From Corynebacterium renale (lineage in GTDB: Bacteria > Actinomycetota > Actinomycetes > Mycobacteriales > Mycobacteriaceae): DNA of 64,000 nucleotides. Each line of letters opens with the position of its first letter. Positions within the stretch are counted from its first letter, which is position 1. The stretch is taken from contig NZ_PDJF01000001.1 in the NCBI RefSeq assembly GCF_002563965.1, positions 1,798,001 through 1,862,000 of the forward strand, given 5' to 3'. The notes under the pieces were generated by a model that saw only the letters and a program-made list of their open reading frames with translations, was not told the DNA's origin and made no database searches. Position numbers and translations under genes: made by a program. This document shows, piece after piece, positions 46,762 to 57,367 of the stretch.

Positions 46762-49700
46762 ATGCCTAAGCGCACAGATATTAACCACGTTCTGGTTATC
46801 GGTTCCGGCCCAATCGTCATCGGTCAGGCCTGCGAGTTCGACTATTCCGGTACACAGGCCTGCCGAGTTCTCCGCGAAGAAGGCCTCCGCGTAACCTTGG
46901 TGAACTCCAACCCGGCAACAATTATGACCGACCCCGAGTTTGCCGACCACACATACGTAGAGCCAATTGAACCGGAATACATTGAAAAGGTCTTGGCTAA
47001 GGAGCAAGAGGAAGGTCATCCTGTCGACGCCGTACTGGCTACCCTCGGCGGCCAGACCGCGCTCAACGCTGCCATTGCCCTCGACCGTCAGGGAATCCTG
47101 GAAAAGTACGGTGTTGAGCTCATCGGCGCAGATATCGACGCCATTGAACGCGGCGAAGACCGCCAGAAGTTCAAGGACATCGTGGCCTCCATCGGCGGCG
47201 AATCCGCACGTTCAGCTGTCTGCCACAACATGGATGAGGTCCACGCGACCGTCGAGAAGCTTGGCCTGCCCGTTGTCGTTCGACCATCCTTCACCATGGG
47301 TGGCCTCGGCTCCGGTCTCGCATTCACCTACGAAGATTTGGATCGGATCGCCGGTGGAGGTCTGAGTGCCTCGCCTGAGGCTAATGTCCTGATTGAGGAA
47401 TCTATCTTGGGTTGGAAGGAATTCGAGCTCGAGCTTATGCGAGACCGCGACGATAACGTGGTTGTCATCGCGTCTATCGAAAACGTCGATGCGCTGGGTG
47501 TGCACACCGGTGACTCCGTGACCGTGGCTCCCTCTATGACGCTGACCGATCGTGAATACCAGATTATGCGTGATCAAGGCATCGCAATCATCCGTGCAGT
47601 TGGCGTTGACACCGGCGGCTGCAACATCCAGTTCGCGGTGAACCCGAAAGACGGCCGCATCATCACGATCGAGATGAACCCACGCGTTTCCCGTTCCTCG
47701 GCACTCGCGTCGAAGGCGACCGGGTACCCAATCGCGAAGATGGCTGCCAAGCTCGCTATCGGCTACACCCTCGATGAAGTCACCAACGACATCACTGGAA
47801 CCACTCCGGCAGCGTTCGAACCGACCTTGGACTACGTTATTGTCAAGGCTCCACGCTTCGACTTCGCTAAGTTCCCGGGCTCCGACGACACTCTGACCAC
47901 CACCATGAAGTCTGTCGGCGAAGCCATGGCTATTGGCCGCAACTACATCTCCGGATTGAACAAGGTCATGCGTTCGCTGGAAAACAAACCAGCTGGTTTT
48001 TGGACAGCTAGCGACGAAGCGATCGCCGGCGAGCGTGCACACGACAAGGCAGCGGTCCTCGAGGACCTCAAGCGACCCACTGAAGGCCGCATGTACGACG
48101 TAGAATTGGCGATGCGTCTCGGCGCAACAATCGACGAAATCTACGAGGCCTCCGGCATCGACCCGTGGTTCCTCGCTGAGTTGCGCGCGCTGGTCGACTT
48201 CCGCGCCGAGCTGCTCGACGCGCCGGTCCTGAATGAAACTTTGCTGCGCCGGGCAAAGGTGTTTGGTCTTTCCGACGCACAGATCGCTGCGCTTCGGCCA
48301 GAATTTGCTGGCGAAGATGGCGTACGTTCCTTGCGCTGGTCGCTAGGAATCCGTCCGGTATACAAGACCGTCGACACCTGCGCAGGCGAATTCGAAGCAC
48401 AAACGCCGTACCACTACTCCGCATACGAGCTTGATCCCAACGCGGAGAGCGAAGTTGCCCCGCAGAAGGACAAGGACAAGATCATCATCTTGGGCTCTGG
48501 TCCGAACCGCATCGGCCAGGGCATTGAGTTCGACTACTCCTGTGTCCACGCAGCACTCGAGCTTTCACGCGTGGGATACGAGACCATCATGGTCAACTGC
48601 AACCCAGAAACTGTCTCCACCGACTATGACACTGCTGACCGTCTGTACTTCGAACCACTGACGTTCGAGGACGTCATGGAGGTCTACCACGCAGAGTCCG
48701 AGTCAGGCAACGTTGCTGGTGTCATCGTCCAGCTTGGCGGCCAGACACCACTGGGTCTCGCAGCGCGTCTGGAAGAAGCAGGTGTACCAGTCATTGGTAC
48801 TTCTCCGGAAGCAATTGACAAGGCCGAAGATCGTGGCGAATTCGGCAAGGTCCTTCAGGCTGCAGAACTTCCAGCACCACCCTTCGGAACCGCTACCACT
48901 TTCGAAGAAGCCCGCGAGGTTGCTTCCAAGATCGGGTACCCAGTACTTGTCCGCCCGTCGTACGTGCTTGGCGGACGCGGTATGGAAATTGTTTACGACG
49001 AGGACTCGTTGGAGTCCTACATCTCGCGTGCAACCGAGCTCAGCTCGGACCACCCAGTCCTGGTGGACCGCTTCCTAGACAACGCAATCGAGATTGACGT
49101 CGACGCGCTATGCGACGGCGAGAACGTCTACCTTGCCGGCGTCATGGAGCACATCGAAGAAGCAGGTGTCCACTCCGGTGACTCGGCGTGTGCACTGCCC
49201 CCAATGTCCATCGGCCAAGAAGACCTCGAAACCGTACGACGTTCCACCGCGGCGCTGGCCCACGGCATCGGCGTCAAGGGCCTGATGAATGTTCAGTTCG
49301 CGCTCAAGGACGATACCCTCTACGTCATCGAAGCTAACCCACGCGCATCGCGTACGGTTCCATTCGTTTCCAAGGCCACGGGTGTCCCACTGGCAAAGGC
49401 TGCAGCTCGCATCATGACTGGTGCAAGCATCAGCGAGCTCCAGCAAGAGGGCATGATTCCGACGGACTATGATGGCGCATCGCTGCCACTGGACGCCCCG
49501 ATTGCGGTCAAGGAAGCCGTCCTGCCGTTTAACCGTTTCCGTCGCCCGGACGGAACTATGCTGGACACCCTGCTCAGCCCAGAGATGAAATCCACGGGTG
49601 AGGTCATGGGCCTGGCGGACAACTTTGGAGCAGCCTACGCGAAAGCCGAAGCAGCGGCGTTCGGCGACTTGCCTACCGAAGGAACGATCTTCGTATCCGT

Positions 49701-50112
49701 GGCCAACCACGATAAGCGGACCCTCATGTTCCCAATCCAGCGCCTGGCGGCCCTAGGATTCCGGATCTTGGCTACTGCAGGTACTGCGATGACGCTGCGC
49801 CGCAATGGCATTGAGTGCGAAACCGTTTTGAAGGCTTCGGATGTTCGCGAAGGCTCCGCGGGCGACCGTTCCATCGTGGACATGATTAAGGACGGCGAAA
49901 TCGACCTGATTCTTAATACACCAGCAGGCTCTGCAGGTGCACGCCACGATGGCTACGAAATCCGTGCGGCAGCTGTTTTGGCCGGTGTACCTCTTATCAC
50001 CACAGTTCAGGGTTCTACGGCAGCTGTTCAAGGCATCGAGGCCCGCCTGTCCGGCGGTTTCGGCGTACGCGCACTCCAAGAACTCGAACATGCGGTGGCT
50101 AAGGAGGCATAA
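46762..50112 (+). CDS. carB: carbamoyl-phosphate synthase large subunit
   Basis: A 1,116-residue enzyme with two homologous ATP-grasp halves, each opening with IIIGSGP-type segments ([19 protein letters not shown] at residue ~12 and [18 protein letters not shown] at ~572). The oligomerisation domain lies between them and a C-terminal MGS-like allosteric domain ([16 protein letters not shown]) follows, the site where UMP/ornithine act in homologues. 42-nt gap after carA, with AAGAAAGAGA upstream of the ATG. Confidence 0.98.
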   Translation: MPKRTDINHVLVIGSGPIVIGQACEFDYSGTQACRVLREEGLRVTLVNSNPATIMTDPEFADHTYVEPIEPEYIEKVLAKEQEEGHPVDAVLATLGGQTALNAAIALDRQGILEKYGVELIGADIDAIERGEDRQKFKDIVASIGGESARSAVCHNMDEVHATVEKLGLPVVVRPSFTMGGLGSGLAFTYEDLDRIAGGGLSASPEANVLIEESILGWKEFELELMRDRDDNVVVIASIENVDALGVHTGDSVTVAPSMTLTDREYQIMRDQGIAIIRAVGVDTGGCNIQFAVNPKDGRIITIEMNPRVSRSSALASKATGYPIAKMAAKLAIGYTLDEVTNDITGTTPAAFEPTLDYVIVKAPRFDFAKFPGSDDTLTTTMKSVGEAMAIGRNYISGLNKVMRSLENKPAGFWTASDEAIAGERAHDKAAVLEDLKRPTEGRMYDVELAMRLGATIDEIYEASGIDPWFLAELRALVDFRAELLDAPVLNETLLRRAKVFGLSDAQIAALRPEFAGEDGVRSLRWSLGIRPVYKTVDTCAGEFEAQTPYHYSAYELDPNAESEVAPQKDKDKIIILGSGPNRIGQGIEFDYSCVHAALELSRVGYETIMVNCNPETVSTDYDTADRLYFEPLTFEDVMEVYHAESESGNVAGVIVQLGGQTPLGLAARLEEAGVPVIGTSPEAIDKAEDRGEFGKVLQAAELPAPPFGTATTFEEAREVASKIGYPVLVRPSYVLGGRGMEIVYDEDSLESYISRATELSSDHPVLVDRFLDNAIEIDVDALCDGENVYLAGVMEHIEEAGVHSGDSACALPPMSIGQEDLETVRRSTAALAHGIGVKGLMNVQFALKDDTLYVIEANPRASRTVPFVSKATGVPLAKAAARIMTGASISELQQEGMIPTDYDGASLPLDAPIAVKEAVLPFNRFRRPDGTMLDTLLSPEMKSTGEVMGLADNFGAAYAKAEAAAFGDLPTEGTIFVSVANHDKRTLMFPIQRLAALGFRILATAGTAMTLRRNGIECETVLKASDVREGSAGDRSIVDMIKDGEIDLILNTPAGSAGARHDGYEIRAAAVLAGVPLITTVQGSTAAVQGIEARLSGGFGVRALQELEHAVAKEA

Positions 50113-50115
50113 ACC

Positions 50116-50940
50116 GTGAACTTTAGCCAGAGATTAGCTGAGGCAACATCACGTCGCGGCCGTCTCTGCGTCGGAATTGACCCCCACGTTTCACTTCTTG
50201 AAGCGTGGGGGCTTCCCACGAACGCAGAAGGTGTTGCACGTTTCACTGAAATCTGTGTCGAAGCTTTTGCTGAGGTTGCCGTCGTAAAGCCGCAAATCGC
50301 GTTTTATGAACCTTATGGCGCCCGGGGCTTCAGCATCCTCGAAGACGCTATCAAAGAGCTCCGTTCACAGGGGGTGCTTGTCATCGCGGACGCAAAACGT
50401 GGAGACATCGGCTCCACAATGGCCGGTTACGCGCGAGCCTGGCTTGGGCACGGTTCTCCTTTGGAATCAGATGCAGTAACAGTGTCTCCATACCTAGGGG
50501 TCGGAGCTTTGCAACCTGCATTTGATGTTGCAGAAGAAAACGGAAAAGGCGTTTACGTTCTTGCTGCCACCTCGAACCCTGAGGCAATCGCGCTGCAGGG
50601 CGCACGCTTCGCCGCTGAAACCAGCGTGGCCCAGCATGTCGTTGATACCGTAGCGGAGATAAATGCTTCTTCTCATGCCGAGACCGTCGGTGGAAACCTT
50701 GGCATCGTATTGGGTGCCACGGTTGCGAATCCACCGTCTATCTCGCGTCTGCATGGGCCGATATTGTTGCCTGGTGTGGGTGCGCAAGGTGCAACAATGC
50801 GCGACATTGACCGACTATGTGGGGAAGATAATCCACTCGCTCTACCTTCGGTTTCCCGCGGAATATTGAAGGCAGGGCCTTCAGTGCACGCTCTCAAGCA
50901 GGCCATCGCTGATTTCGTGGATGATTCTGTTTCGCGTTAA
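50116..50940 (+). CDS. pyrF: orotidine 5'-phosphate decarboxylase (type 2)
   Basis: A 274-residue OMP decarboxylase of the actinobacterial subfamily. The catalytic Lys-Asp array is in VIADAKRGDIGSTMAGYA; VGIDPH near the start and LLPGVGAQGATMRD (phosphate loop) are family features. GTG start 3 nt after carB. It completes the cluster except for pyrD and pyrE, which are not in this window. Confidence 0.96.
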   Translation: MNFSQRLAEATSRRGRLCVGIDPHVSLLEAWGLPTNAEGVARFTEICVEAFAEVAVVKPQIAFYEPYGARGFSILEDAIKELRSQGVLVIADAKRGDIGSTMAGYARAWLGHGSPLESDAVTVSPYLGVGALQPAFDVAEENGKGVYVLAATSNPEAIALQGARFAAETSVAQHVVDTVAEINASSHAETVGGNLGIVLGATVANPPSISRLHGPILLPGVGAQGATMRDIDRLCGEDNPLALPSVSRGILKAGPSVHALKQAIADFVDDSVSR

Positions 50941-51049
50941 CTAGTAAGATCGCTGCCGACCTGCTAATTTAAGTTGGACGGCAGTGTCCTGCGGCAGAAT
51001 CCTGAGGCGCAAATCCTCGGGAAATACCTGAAAACAGCCCCCTGGGGCG

Positions 51050-51077
51050 TTGATAGTTTTACCTGCAGTGATACACT
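51050..51077 (+). promoter_or_regulatory. promoter in the pyrF-mihF gap
   Basis: TTGATA (51050-51055), a 16-bp spacer and TACACT (51072-51077). The 277-bp gap 50941-51217 also has CTGCCG/CGGCAG arms around 50954-50987 after pyrF that might form a weak hairpin; otherwise nothing recognisable. The mihF leader would be about 130 nt. Confidence 0.5.
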
Positions 51078-51217
51078 GTTACACCATGGTGTACAGCGGT
51101 TAGCCAGCCTTACGGGTTGGTTGAGGCTGCACTGCGTTAGCCGTGTTTACCCCTACCATCGATTCGGGGTAGCATGGCTCAAGATAACCCAAACAATTAC
51201 TGAACTGGAGGAACCCC

Positions 51218-51541
51218 GTGGCCCTTCCCAAGTTGACCGATGAGCAGCGCAAGGCCGCCCTTGCCAAGGCAGCGGAAGCCCGCAAGGCACGTGCCGAGCT
51301 GAAGGAAAAGCTGAAGCGCGGCGACATCACCCTCAAAGAGGTACTGGACCAGGTTCCAGATAACGAGATCATTGGTAAGACCAAGGTTTCCGCACTTCTT
51401 GAGGCTCTGCCTAAGGTAGGCAAGGTCAAGGCTAAGGAAATCATGGACGAGCTGGAGATTGCTCCAACCCGTCGTCTGCGTGGTCTGGGCGACCGCCAGC
51501 GTCGTGCACTGCTCGAGCGCTTCGGTTTCTCCGAGGATTAA
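51218..51541 (+). CDS. mihF: mycobacterial-type integration host factor mIHF
   Basis: A 107-residue basic DNA-binding protein of the actinobacterial nucleoid family, unrelated to the proteobacterial IHF fold. A Lys/Ala/Glu-rich N-terminal helix ([20 protein letters not shown]) is followed by the H2TH-like DNA-binding region [20 protein letters not shown] and the [19 protein letters not shown] tail. GTG start with TGGAGGA. Its place before gmk-rpoZ is conserved in actinobacteria. In relatives it compacts the chromosome and is essential or nearly so. Confidence 0.95.
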   Translation: MALPKLTDEQRKAALAKAAEARKARAELKEKLKRGDITLKEVLDQVPDNEIIGKTKVSALLEALPKVGKVKAKEIMDELEIAPTRRLRGLGDRQRRALLERFGFSED

Positions 51542-51543
51542 TA

Positions 51544-52116
51544 GTGCCAGGCGATACGAAACAAGCCCGGCTAGTAGTTTTGGCCGGGCCTTCTGCCGTG
51601 GGTAAATCCACGATCGTGCATCGCCTTCGGTCGGAACTGGAAGATCTTTATTTTTCAGTTTCCATGACCACTCGATCTCCTCGACCTGGCGAGGTCGACG
51701 GAGTTGATTACTTCTTTGTCACCCCAGAACTGTTTCAAGATCGCATCGACCGCGGAGAAATGCTCGAGTGGGCGGACATCCACGGTGGCCTACAACGCTC
51801 GGGTACCCCCGCCGAACCAGTGGAGCACGCGCGCTCCGAGGGGCGGCCAGTCCTGGTCGAGGTCGACCTGGAAGGTGCCCGCAATGTTAAACGGGCCATC
51901 CCAGATGCAATCACCGTGTTTCTAGCGCCTCCGTCATGGGAAATCCTCGTGGAGCGCCTTACAGGGCGGGGCACAGAACCTGAAGATGTAATCAAACGTC
52001 GTTTGGATACCGCAAGCCACGAACTCGCGGCGAAGGATGAGTTCGACCGCATCGTGGTCAACAACGATATCGACGTGGCAGTAGCCGAACTGCGCGACAT
52101 TCTCAGCGGCGATTAA
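51544..52116 (+). CDS. gmk: guanylate kinase
   Basis: A 190-residue P-loop kinase making GDP from GMP and ATP. Walker [12 protein letters not shown], the GMP-binding [18 protein letters not shown] segment (region about residues 41-58) and the LID region [17 protein letters not shown] are normal. GTG start 2 nt after mihF, so the two are coupled. Confidence 0.96.
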   Translation: MPGDTKQARLVVLAGPSAVGKSTIVHRLRSELEDLYFSVSMTTRSPRPGEVDGVDYFFVTPELFQDRIDRGEMLEWADIHGGLQRSGTPAEPVEHARSEGRPVLVEVDLEGARNVKRAIPDAITVFLAPPSWEILVERLTGRGTEPEDVIKRRLDTASHELAAKDEFDRIVVNNDIDVAVAELRDILSGD

Positions 52117-52137
52117 ACACACTAGGTCATGAACCTG

Positions 52138-52143
52138 TATACT
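52138..52143 (+). promoter_or_regulatory. -10 element of rpoZ promoter
   Basis: TATACT, 38 nt before the rpoZ start, with a weak -35 region. Predicted 5' UTR about 32 nt. Confidence 0.5.
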
Positions 52144-52181
52144 CATGGCCTTATCTACTTTCTTTTGACGAAAAGGTGAAT

Positions 52182-52472
52182 GTGACAAACGTGAGCAACG
52201 AAACGGAGAAGAAGCAACCAGTATTCGATCCGCCGGTTGGTATTACCGACCCTCCGATTGACTCTTTGCTGGAAAAGGTTTCCTCGAAGTATGCTCTGGC
52301 AATTTTCGCTGCGAAGCGTGCACGCCAGATCAACAGCTACTACCAGCAGGCAGACGAAGGCGTATTTGAATTCGTCGGCCCCCTGGTCACCCCTGAACCT
52401 GGTGAAAAGCCACTGTCGATTGCTCTTCGTGAAATTGACGCTAACCTTTTGGATCACCAAGAAGGTCGCTAG
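52182..52472 (+). CDS. rpoZ: RNA polymerase omega subunit
   Basis: A 96-residue subunit that assists folding and assembly of beta prime. GTG 52182 has AAAAGGTG upstream and is preferred over a GTG two codons earlier that overlaps it. [20 protein letters not shown] and [13 protein letters not shown] are the actinobacterial omega signatures. Preceded by its own -10 and followed by a terminator, so it can be expressed as a single gene as well as from the gmk transcript. Confidence 0.94.
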   Translation: MTNVSNETEKKQPVFDPPVGITDPPIDSLLEKVSSKYALAIFAAKRARQINSYYQQADEGVFEFVGPLVTPEPGEKPLSIALREIDANLLDHQEGR

Positions 52473-52488
52473 AGCGTAAATGCTGTAT

Positions 52489-52524
52489 ACCCCGTACCCA
52501 CGCAAGTGGAGTGCGGGGTTTCTG
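52489..52524 (+). terminator. terminator after rpoZ
   Basis: ACCCCG (52489-52494) pairs with CGGGGT (52114 nt after the gmk stop region, i.e. 52514-52519); the stem continues with U-G, AC/GT and CAC/GTG to a GCAA loop, and TTTCTG follows. Confidence 0.7.
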
Positions 52525-52546
52525 CGTACACTAGTCCGCAACTTAA

Positions 52547-52575
52547 TTTCACGCATGCGACTCTATGTGTGTAAT
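52547..52575 (+). promoter_or_regulatory. promoter of coaBC
   Basis: TTTCAC (52547-52552), 17-bp spacer, TGTAAT (52570-52575). Start of transcription expected about 25 nt before the coaBC ATG, leaving room for the GAGGAGA ribosome-binding site. Confidence 0.6.
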
Positions 52576-52606
52576 CACTCCACTTACACGAGGAGAATAG
52601 TAAATC

Positions 52607-53830
52607 ATGAACATCGTCGTCGGTGTAGCTGGCGGAATCGCCGCGTATAAGGCTTGCCACCTCATTCGGCTTTTCACAGAAGCCGGAAACACCGTCAAAG
52701 TTGTACCAACTGACAGTGCTTTGAATTTTGTCGGCGCAGCAACCTTCGAAGCGTTGTCTGGGCAACCGGTCGACACTGGTGTTTTTTCCAAAGTAGATCA
52801 AGTGCAACACGTCCGGGTAGGACAAGACGCCGATGGAATCGTGATTGCGCCGGCAACCGCTGACCTTTTGGCGCGATTAGCAGCAGGCCGTGCAGACGAT
52901 CTTCTCGCAGCTACGGTGTTGGTTGCGACATGCCCTGTGATCATCGCTCCGGCTATGCATACTGAGATGTGGAATAATCCGGCCACTGTAGCCAACGTCG
53001 CCACGTTAAGGAGCCGGGGATACATCGTTCTCGATCCGGCGCACGGGAGGCTAACGGGTAAGGACTCGGGAGCAGGACGCCTGCCTGAGCCCTCGCAAAT
53101 TTACAATTTGGCGCAGACTGTCCTGTCTGGTCGGAAATGGAAACGGTCACTGGCAGGAAAAAAGGTCCTCATAACGGCCGGAGGCACCAGGGAGGCTATC
53201 GACCCAGTCCGTTACATTGGCAACCACTCTTCTGGCAAACAGGGTTGGGCTTTGGCTGAAATCGCTGCGCAAATGGGAGCTTCCGTTGATGTCGTCGCGG
53301 GAGCGACCGAGACTATGCCGAACCCCATTGGTGCACGCATTCATCGCGTCGACAGTACTGATGCGATGCTTTCTGCCGTCAAAGACCTCCGTGGAGATGC
53401 GGACCTTATTGTGATGGCTGCAGCAGTCGCAGATTTTAAACCTCGCACACTTTCGGACTCGAAGATGAAGAAGGGCAGTGAGTCGGAGGCGGGATTAACA
53501 GAGATACAGCTCACAGAGAATCCCGATATTTTGCGTGACACAGTTCAGGCGCGTGATAGAGGGTGTCTTAAAGATGAAACCGTAATAGTCGGATTCGCTG
53601 CGGAAACTGGCGACGCCCAATGTAGCGCTCTAGAGTACGCACGACAGAAATTGCAGCGGAAGGGGTGTGAATACCTGATGTGCAATGAAGTTGGCTCGAA
53701 TAAAACATTTGGGGCTGACGACAACGCAGGCTGGTTGTTGCATGCCGACGGTCAGGAAACCGTTATTAACCGCGGTACAAAGTATTCCGTAGCCGCAGAT
53801 ATCTTGGCTATTATTGCCGGCGCATCGTAA
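52607..53830 (+). CDS. coaBC: bifunctional phosphopantothenoylcysteine decarboxylase / phosphopantothenate-cysteine ligase
   Basis: A 407-residue two-domain enzyme for steps two and three of coenzyme A synthesis. The N-terminal flavoprotein CoaC domain has GVAGGIAAYKACHLIR and MHTEMWNNPAT; the substrate-recognition clamp RLTGKDSGAGRL follows. The C-terminal CoaB domain begins about residue 180 with VLITAGGTREAIDPVRYIGN and ends with the CTP-site region. The gap to metK holds a hairpin and an operator. Confidence 0.95.
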   Translation: MNIVVGVAGGIAAYKACHLIRLFTEAGNTVKVVPTDSALNFVGAATFEALSGQPVDTGVFSKVDQVQHVRVGQDADGIVIAPATADLLARLAAGRADDLLAATVLVATCPVIIAPAMHTEMWNNPATVANVATLRSRGYIVLDPAHGRLTGKDSGAGRLPEPSQIYNLAQTVLSGRKWKRSLAGKKVLITAGGTREAIDPVRYIGNHSSGKQGWALAEIAAQMGASVDVVAGATETMPNPIGARIHRVDSTDAMLSAVKDLRGDADLIVMAAAVADFKPRTLSDSKMKKGSESEAGLTEIQLTENPDILRDTVQARDRGCLKDETVIVGFAAETGDAQCSALEYARQKLQRKGCEYLMCNEVGSNKTFGADDNAGWLLHADGQETVINRGTKYSVAADILAIIAGAS

Positions 53831-53842
53831 GTATTTTTCCTG

Positions 53843-53862
53843 GCTATGAATTTTTTCATAGC
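53843..53862 (+). terminator. hairpin after coaBC
   Basis: GCTATGAA (53843-53850) pairs with TTCATAGC (53855-53862), 4-nt T loop. The tail is pyrimidine-rich (TGTTCTTCTTCC) rather than a clean U-run; termination is likely partial. Confidence 0.5.
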
Positions 53863-53907
53863 TAGAGTGTTCTTCTTCCAAGCAGAGTGCTACGATATAG
53901 CGGTTAG

Positions 53908-53923
53908 TAGACAGCTTGGTCTA
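53908..53923. promoter_or_regulatory. McbR-type operator upstream of metK
   Basis: TAGAC-AGCTTG-GTCTA matches the McbR consensus TAGAC-N6-GTCTA exactly. McbR is the TetR-type repressor of methionine and sulphur genes in Corynebacterium, with S-adenosylhomocysteine as effector, and metK is a known target in C. glutamicum. The site lies 11-12 nt after a TACGAT hexamer (53891-53896) that may be the -10, so bound repressor would block the transcription start. Confidence 0.8.
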
Positions 53924-53979
53924 AGTTGTCTTTAGTGAATTTGGGCATTTCCTTAACCTCGATTGAAAGAAGAACGTCT

Positions 53980-55209
53980 GTGACTGTGGATACTCCCGCT
54001 CTTCGACTGTTTACCAGTGAGTCCGTGACCGAAGGACATCCGGATAAGATCTGTGATGCCATTTCGGACACAATTCTTGATGCATTGCTTACCGAAGATC
54101 CTCACGCGCGCGTGGCTGTGGAAACTTTGGTTACTACTGGCCAAGTGCACGTGGTCGGTGAAGTTTCGACCACTGGTTACGTTGAGATTCCAGCACTTGT
54201 CCGCCGAACGTTGACTGAAATCGGCTTTACTAGCTCCGCGGTGGGCTTCGACGGCACCACCTGTGGCGTTAATATTGCAATCGGAGAACAGTCGCCGGAG
54301 ATTGGGAGTGGCGTGACCACCTCACATGAAGTGCGTTCCGGTTCGGAGGCGGATGAAAACAACCAAGCAGGAGCCGGCGACCAGGGCCTCATGTTTGGTT
54401 ACGCGTCGAACGAGACTGATGAGTACATGCCTCTCCCGATTGCCTTGGCCCATCGTCTGGCTCGCCGTCTGACTGAGGTGCGTAAGCAAGGAATCGTTGA
54501 TCATCTGCGTCCAGACGGTAAAACTCAGGTTACGTTTGCTTATGACGACGCAGGTAAGCCCGTATATATCGACACAATCGTTATTTCCACCCAACATGAC
54601 CCACAGGTCGATGCTGCGTGGTTGGAACCGCGTCTGCGCGAGCATGTTATCGATTGGGTTCTAGCAGAATCAGGGTGGGGGAAGTTCGTAAGCGATGACC
54701 TTACTTTGTTGGTCAACCCTTCGGGCTCGTTTGTCCTTGGCGGCCCGATGGGTGATGCGGGTCTGACGGGGCGCAAGATTATCGTCGACACGTACGGTGG
54801 TATGGCCCGGCATGGTGGCGGCGCCTTCTCAGGCAAAGACCCGAGCAAGGTTGACCGTTCTGGCGCGTACGCGATGCGTTGGGTGGCTAAAAATATCGTC
54901 GCAGCGGGCCTTGCTGATCGTGCCGAGGTACAGGTGGCCTACGCTATTGGTCGTGCCGAACCGGTTGGCCTTTATGTCGAAACCTTTGGTACTGCGCACC
55001 ACGGGCTGACGGACGCGCAAATTCAGGCCGCGGTTTCTGCGGTCGTTGATCTGCGGCCGGCAGCTATCATTCGCGAACTCGATTTGCTGCGGCCTATCTA
55101 TGCGCAGACTGCAGCGTATGGTCACTTCGGTCGCCCCGATTTGGATTTGCCGTGGGAGCGCACGGACATCGTCGACAAGCTCCAAGCAGCAGCAGGCATT
55201 TCTAGCTAG
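53980..55209 (+). CDS. metK: S-adenosylmethionine synthetase
   Basis: A 409-residue enzyme forming SAM from methionine and ATP. GTG 53980 has AGAAAGAAG upstream and leads to [13 protein letters not shown]; an in-frame start at 53926 would run through the operator just upstream. The ATP-binding [12 protein letters not shown] and the P-loop-like [16 protein letters not shown] are intact. Probably repressed by McbR through the operator at 53908-53923. Confidence 0.97.
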   Translation: MTVDTPALRLFTSESVTEGHPDKICDAISDTILDALLTEDPHARVAVETLVTTGQVHVVGEVSTTGYVEIPALVRRTLTEIGFTSSAVGFDGTTCGVNIAIGEQSPEIGSGVTTSHEVRSGSEADENNQAGAGDQGLMFGYASNETDEYMPLPIALAHRLARRLTEVRKQGIVDHLRPDGKTQVTFAYDDAGKPVYIDTIVISTQHDPQVDAAWLEPRLREHVIDWVLAESGWGKFVSDDLTLLVNPSGSFVLGGPMGDAGLTGRKIIVDTYGGMARHGGGAFSGKDPSKVDRSGAYAMRWVAKNIVAAGLADRAEVQVAYAIGRAEPVGLYVETFGTAHHGLTDAQIQAAVSAVVDLRPAAIIRELDLLRPIYAQTAAYGHFGRPDLDLPWERTDIVDKLQAAAGISS

Positions 55210-55232
55210 TAGCAAACTTCAACAGACGGCCG

Positions 55233-55238
55233 TAAGAT
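55233..55238 (+). promoter_or_regulatory. candidate -10 of a leaderless priA transcript
   Basis: TAAGAT ends 8 nt before ATG 55247, with no Shine-Dalgarno in between. Confidence 0.4.
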
Positions 55239-55246
55239 TAGGGCCT

Positions 55247-57274
55247 ATGGCAGCCCCTCGAACCCCCGCAACGCATCTCCCTGTTGCGCGGGTTCTTCCG
55301 CTATTAGGGCTCGTTCACTTGGATAAGTTGTTCGACTACCAGGTTGCGGAAGCTGATTCCGAAGCAATGCAACCTGGCGTGCGCGTACGGCTTCGCTTTG
55401 GGGGCAGGCTTGTCGATGGGTTGGTCTACGATCGTGTGGCTAGTGCTGAGCACGAGGGCAAGCTGCGATATGTAGATAGAGTAATATCCCCTGAGCCTGT
55501 GCTCACACCCGTCTTGAAAGAAATCATTGAGCGTGTAGCGCAACGCTATGGAGCCACGCGGTCAGACATCCTTCGCGCGGCGATTCCGCCTCGGCATGCG
55601 GGGGCAGAGAAGTCAGATTTTTCTCAGCGTTGGCAGGATCTGGGTAAGCGCGAGGCACCGGATCTTTCTGCATGGTCATCGTATGTCTACGGTGAATCGT
55701 TTGTGGATCATGTATTGGGTGGGGGCAGTGGTCGGGCCGCGTGGCAGATCGCTCCAGGCGATAATTGGGCGGAAGCGTTAGCCGCGCTCGCTGTCGCCGT
55801 GGCAAGCGATGGTGGTGGTGCGCTTATCGTGGTGCCAGACGCTAAGCGTGTTGCCCAAGTGGAGAAGGCTCTGCGGGTATGGGTTTCCGCAGCGCAAGTT
55901 ACCGTCTTGGGCTCGGATCTCGGACCGCAGGCTCGGTATAGGCGCTATCTTTCGATTCTTCACGGGCAGGGGAAGATTGTCGTCGGCACGCGCTCTGCTG
56001 CGTATGCGCCCGTCCAAGATCTCCGTTTGGCCGTCGTGATGTTCGACGGAGACGACAACCTCACCGACCCGCGAGCGCCGTACGTCCATGCCCGGGAGGT
56101 TATCACTACGCGGGCTGTGGTCGAGGGGTGTGCGGTGATTATCGGCGGCTATGCCCGTACGGCAGAAACACAGTTGCTCGTTGAGGAAGGTTGGGCACAC
56201 GATCTCGTCGCGTCGCGGGATACCGTTCGCACACGCTTGCCGTGGATTCAAGCTGTTGCTGATACTGACTTCGCTCTACAGCGTGACCCTAACGCGGGCG
56301 GTATGAGGCTTCCTGGTGTTGCGTTTCAGGCTGTACGCGAGGCACTTGCAGCAGATAAACCTGTGCTGGTGCATACCCCACGGAAAGGCTATATCCCGAC
56401 GCTCGCGTGTGGTTCCTGCAGGACCCCGGCTCGGTGTCGATCCTGCAATGGGCCGTTAGAATTACCTCAGTCGCAGCAGGAACAGCCGGGGGTGCTGCCG
56501 ACGTGCCGGTGGTGCGGGCGTCCGGATACTCATTTTCGCTGCATGGCGTGTGGTTCAGATTCCCTACGCGCGGTTGTGTTGGGCAGTGAACGCACTGCTG
56601 AAGAGCTAGGTCGAGCGTTCGCCGGGGTGCCCGTGATTGTCTCCGGTGGCAGCATGGTCAAGGACTCAGTTCCACAGAAGGGCGCGCTTGTGGTAGCTAC
56701 TCCTGGCGCAGAGCCGCTTATCGACGACGGCGATTACGGAGCCGCACTCATCCTTGATACCTGGGCGCTTTTAGGCCGTCAGGATTTGCGTGCTACGGAG
56801 GATACACTGGCGCGGTGGATGGATGTGGCAACGTTGGTGGGCAGCCACAGAGAAGGCGGACGAGTGATTGTGGCGGCTGAGCCTGATTTGGCTGTTGTTC
56901 AGGAATTTCTCCGTTGGGATCCGGTCGGGGCTGCACGTCGTGAACTCGCCCAACGTGAAGAAGTAGGTTTTCCACCTGCCGTGCACATGGCAGCGGTCGA
57001 CGGGGCTGCGCGTGCGGTAGAGGATGTTATTGAACATATCGAGCTACCTGAAGGCGCCGATGTGCTGGGTCCAGTCGATCTACCGCCAGGTATAAAGCTT
57101 CCTGGCGAATACGACGAAGCAAAATACGGCCCGCCACAGAGGGTGCTTATCCGCGTAGCCCGAGGACCGCGTTCTCAGCTTGGTTCCGCGTTGAAAGCTG
57201 CGGCCTCGGCACGGATTGCACGCAAGGAAGATTTGCCGTTGCGCATTCAAATCGATCCGATGAATGTGGGCTAG
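55247..57274 (+). CDS. priA: PriA-like primosomal protein, helicase motifs degenerate
   Basis: A 675-residue PriA homologue from ATG 55247; the frame is open for 67 codons upstream but overlaps metK. The N-terminal 3'-DNA-binding domain (VLPLLGLVHLDKLFDYQV, about residues 15-32) and the two zinc clusters of cysteines (CGSCRTPARCRSC; CRWCGRPDTHFRCMACG) are conserved. Walker A is replaced by PGDNWAEA and the DEEH box by FDGDDN, so ATP hydrolysis is unlikely. PriA proteins of this degenerate type are known in mycobacteria and relatives. It probably keeps a structural role in replication restart. Confidence 0.9.
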   Translation: MAAPRTPATHLPVARVLPLLGLVHLDKLFDYQVAEADSEAMQPGVRVRLRFGGRLVDGLVYDRVASAEHEGKLRYVDRVISPEPVLTPVLKEIIERVAQRYGATRSDILRAAIPPRHAGAEKSDFSQRWQDLGKREAPDLSAWSSYVYGESFVDHVLGGGSGRAAWQIAPGDNWAEALAALAVAVASDGGGALIVVPDAKRVAQVEKALRVWVSAAQVTVLGSDLGPQARYRRYLSILHGQGKIVVGTRSAAYAPVQDLRLAVVMFDGDDNLTDPRAPYVHAREVITTRAVVEGCAVIIGGYARTAETQLLVEEGWAHDLVASRDTVRTRLPWIQAVADTDFALQRDPNAGGMRLPGVAFQAVREALAADKPVLVHTPRKGYIPTLACGSCRTPARCRSCNGPLELPQSQQEQPGVLPTCRWCGRPDTHFRCMACGSDSLRAVVLGSERTAEELGRAFAGVPVIVSGGSMVKDSVPQKGALVVATPGAEPLIDDGDYGAALILDTWALLGRQDLRATEDTLARWMDVATLVGSHREGGRVIVAAEPDLAVVQEFLRWDPVGAARRELAQREEVGFPPAVHMAAVDGAARAVEDVIEHIELPEGADVLGPVDLPPGIKLPGEYDEAKYGPPQRVLIRVARGPRSQLGSALKAAASARIARKEDLPLRIQIDPMNVG

Positions 57275-57367
57275 GCGGTCCTTTGATTTTGTGGCCCCGG
57301 AGCAGGTGGGCGTCGAGAAGCAACCAAGAACTCGGCCGATGCTGTGAATGGATGAGAAAGAGGGAAT

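Noticed and set aside
55046..55246. N-terminal extension of PriA by 67 codons
   Set aside because: The extension is a frame-shifted reading of the end of metK and precedes the -10 element and true ATG at 55247.
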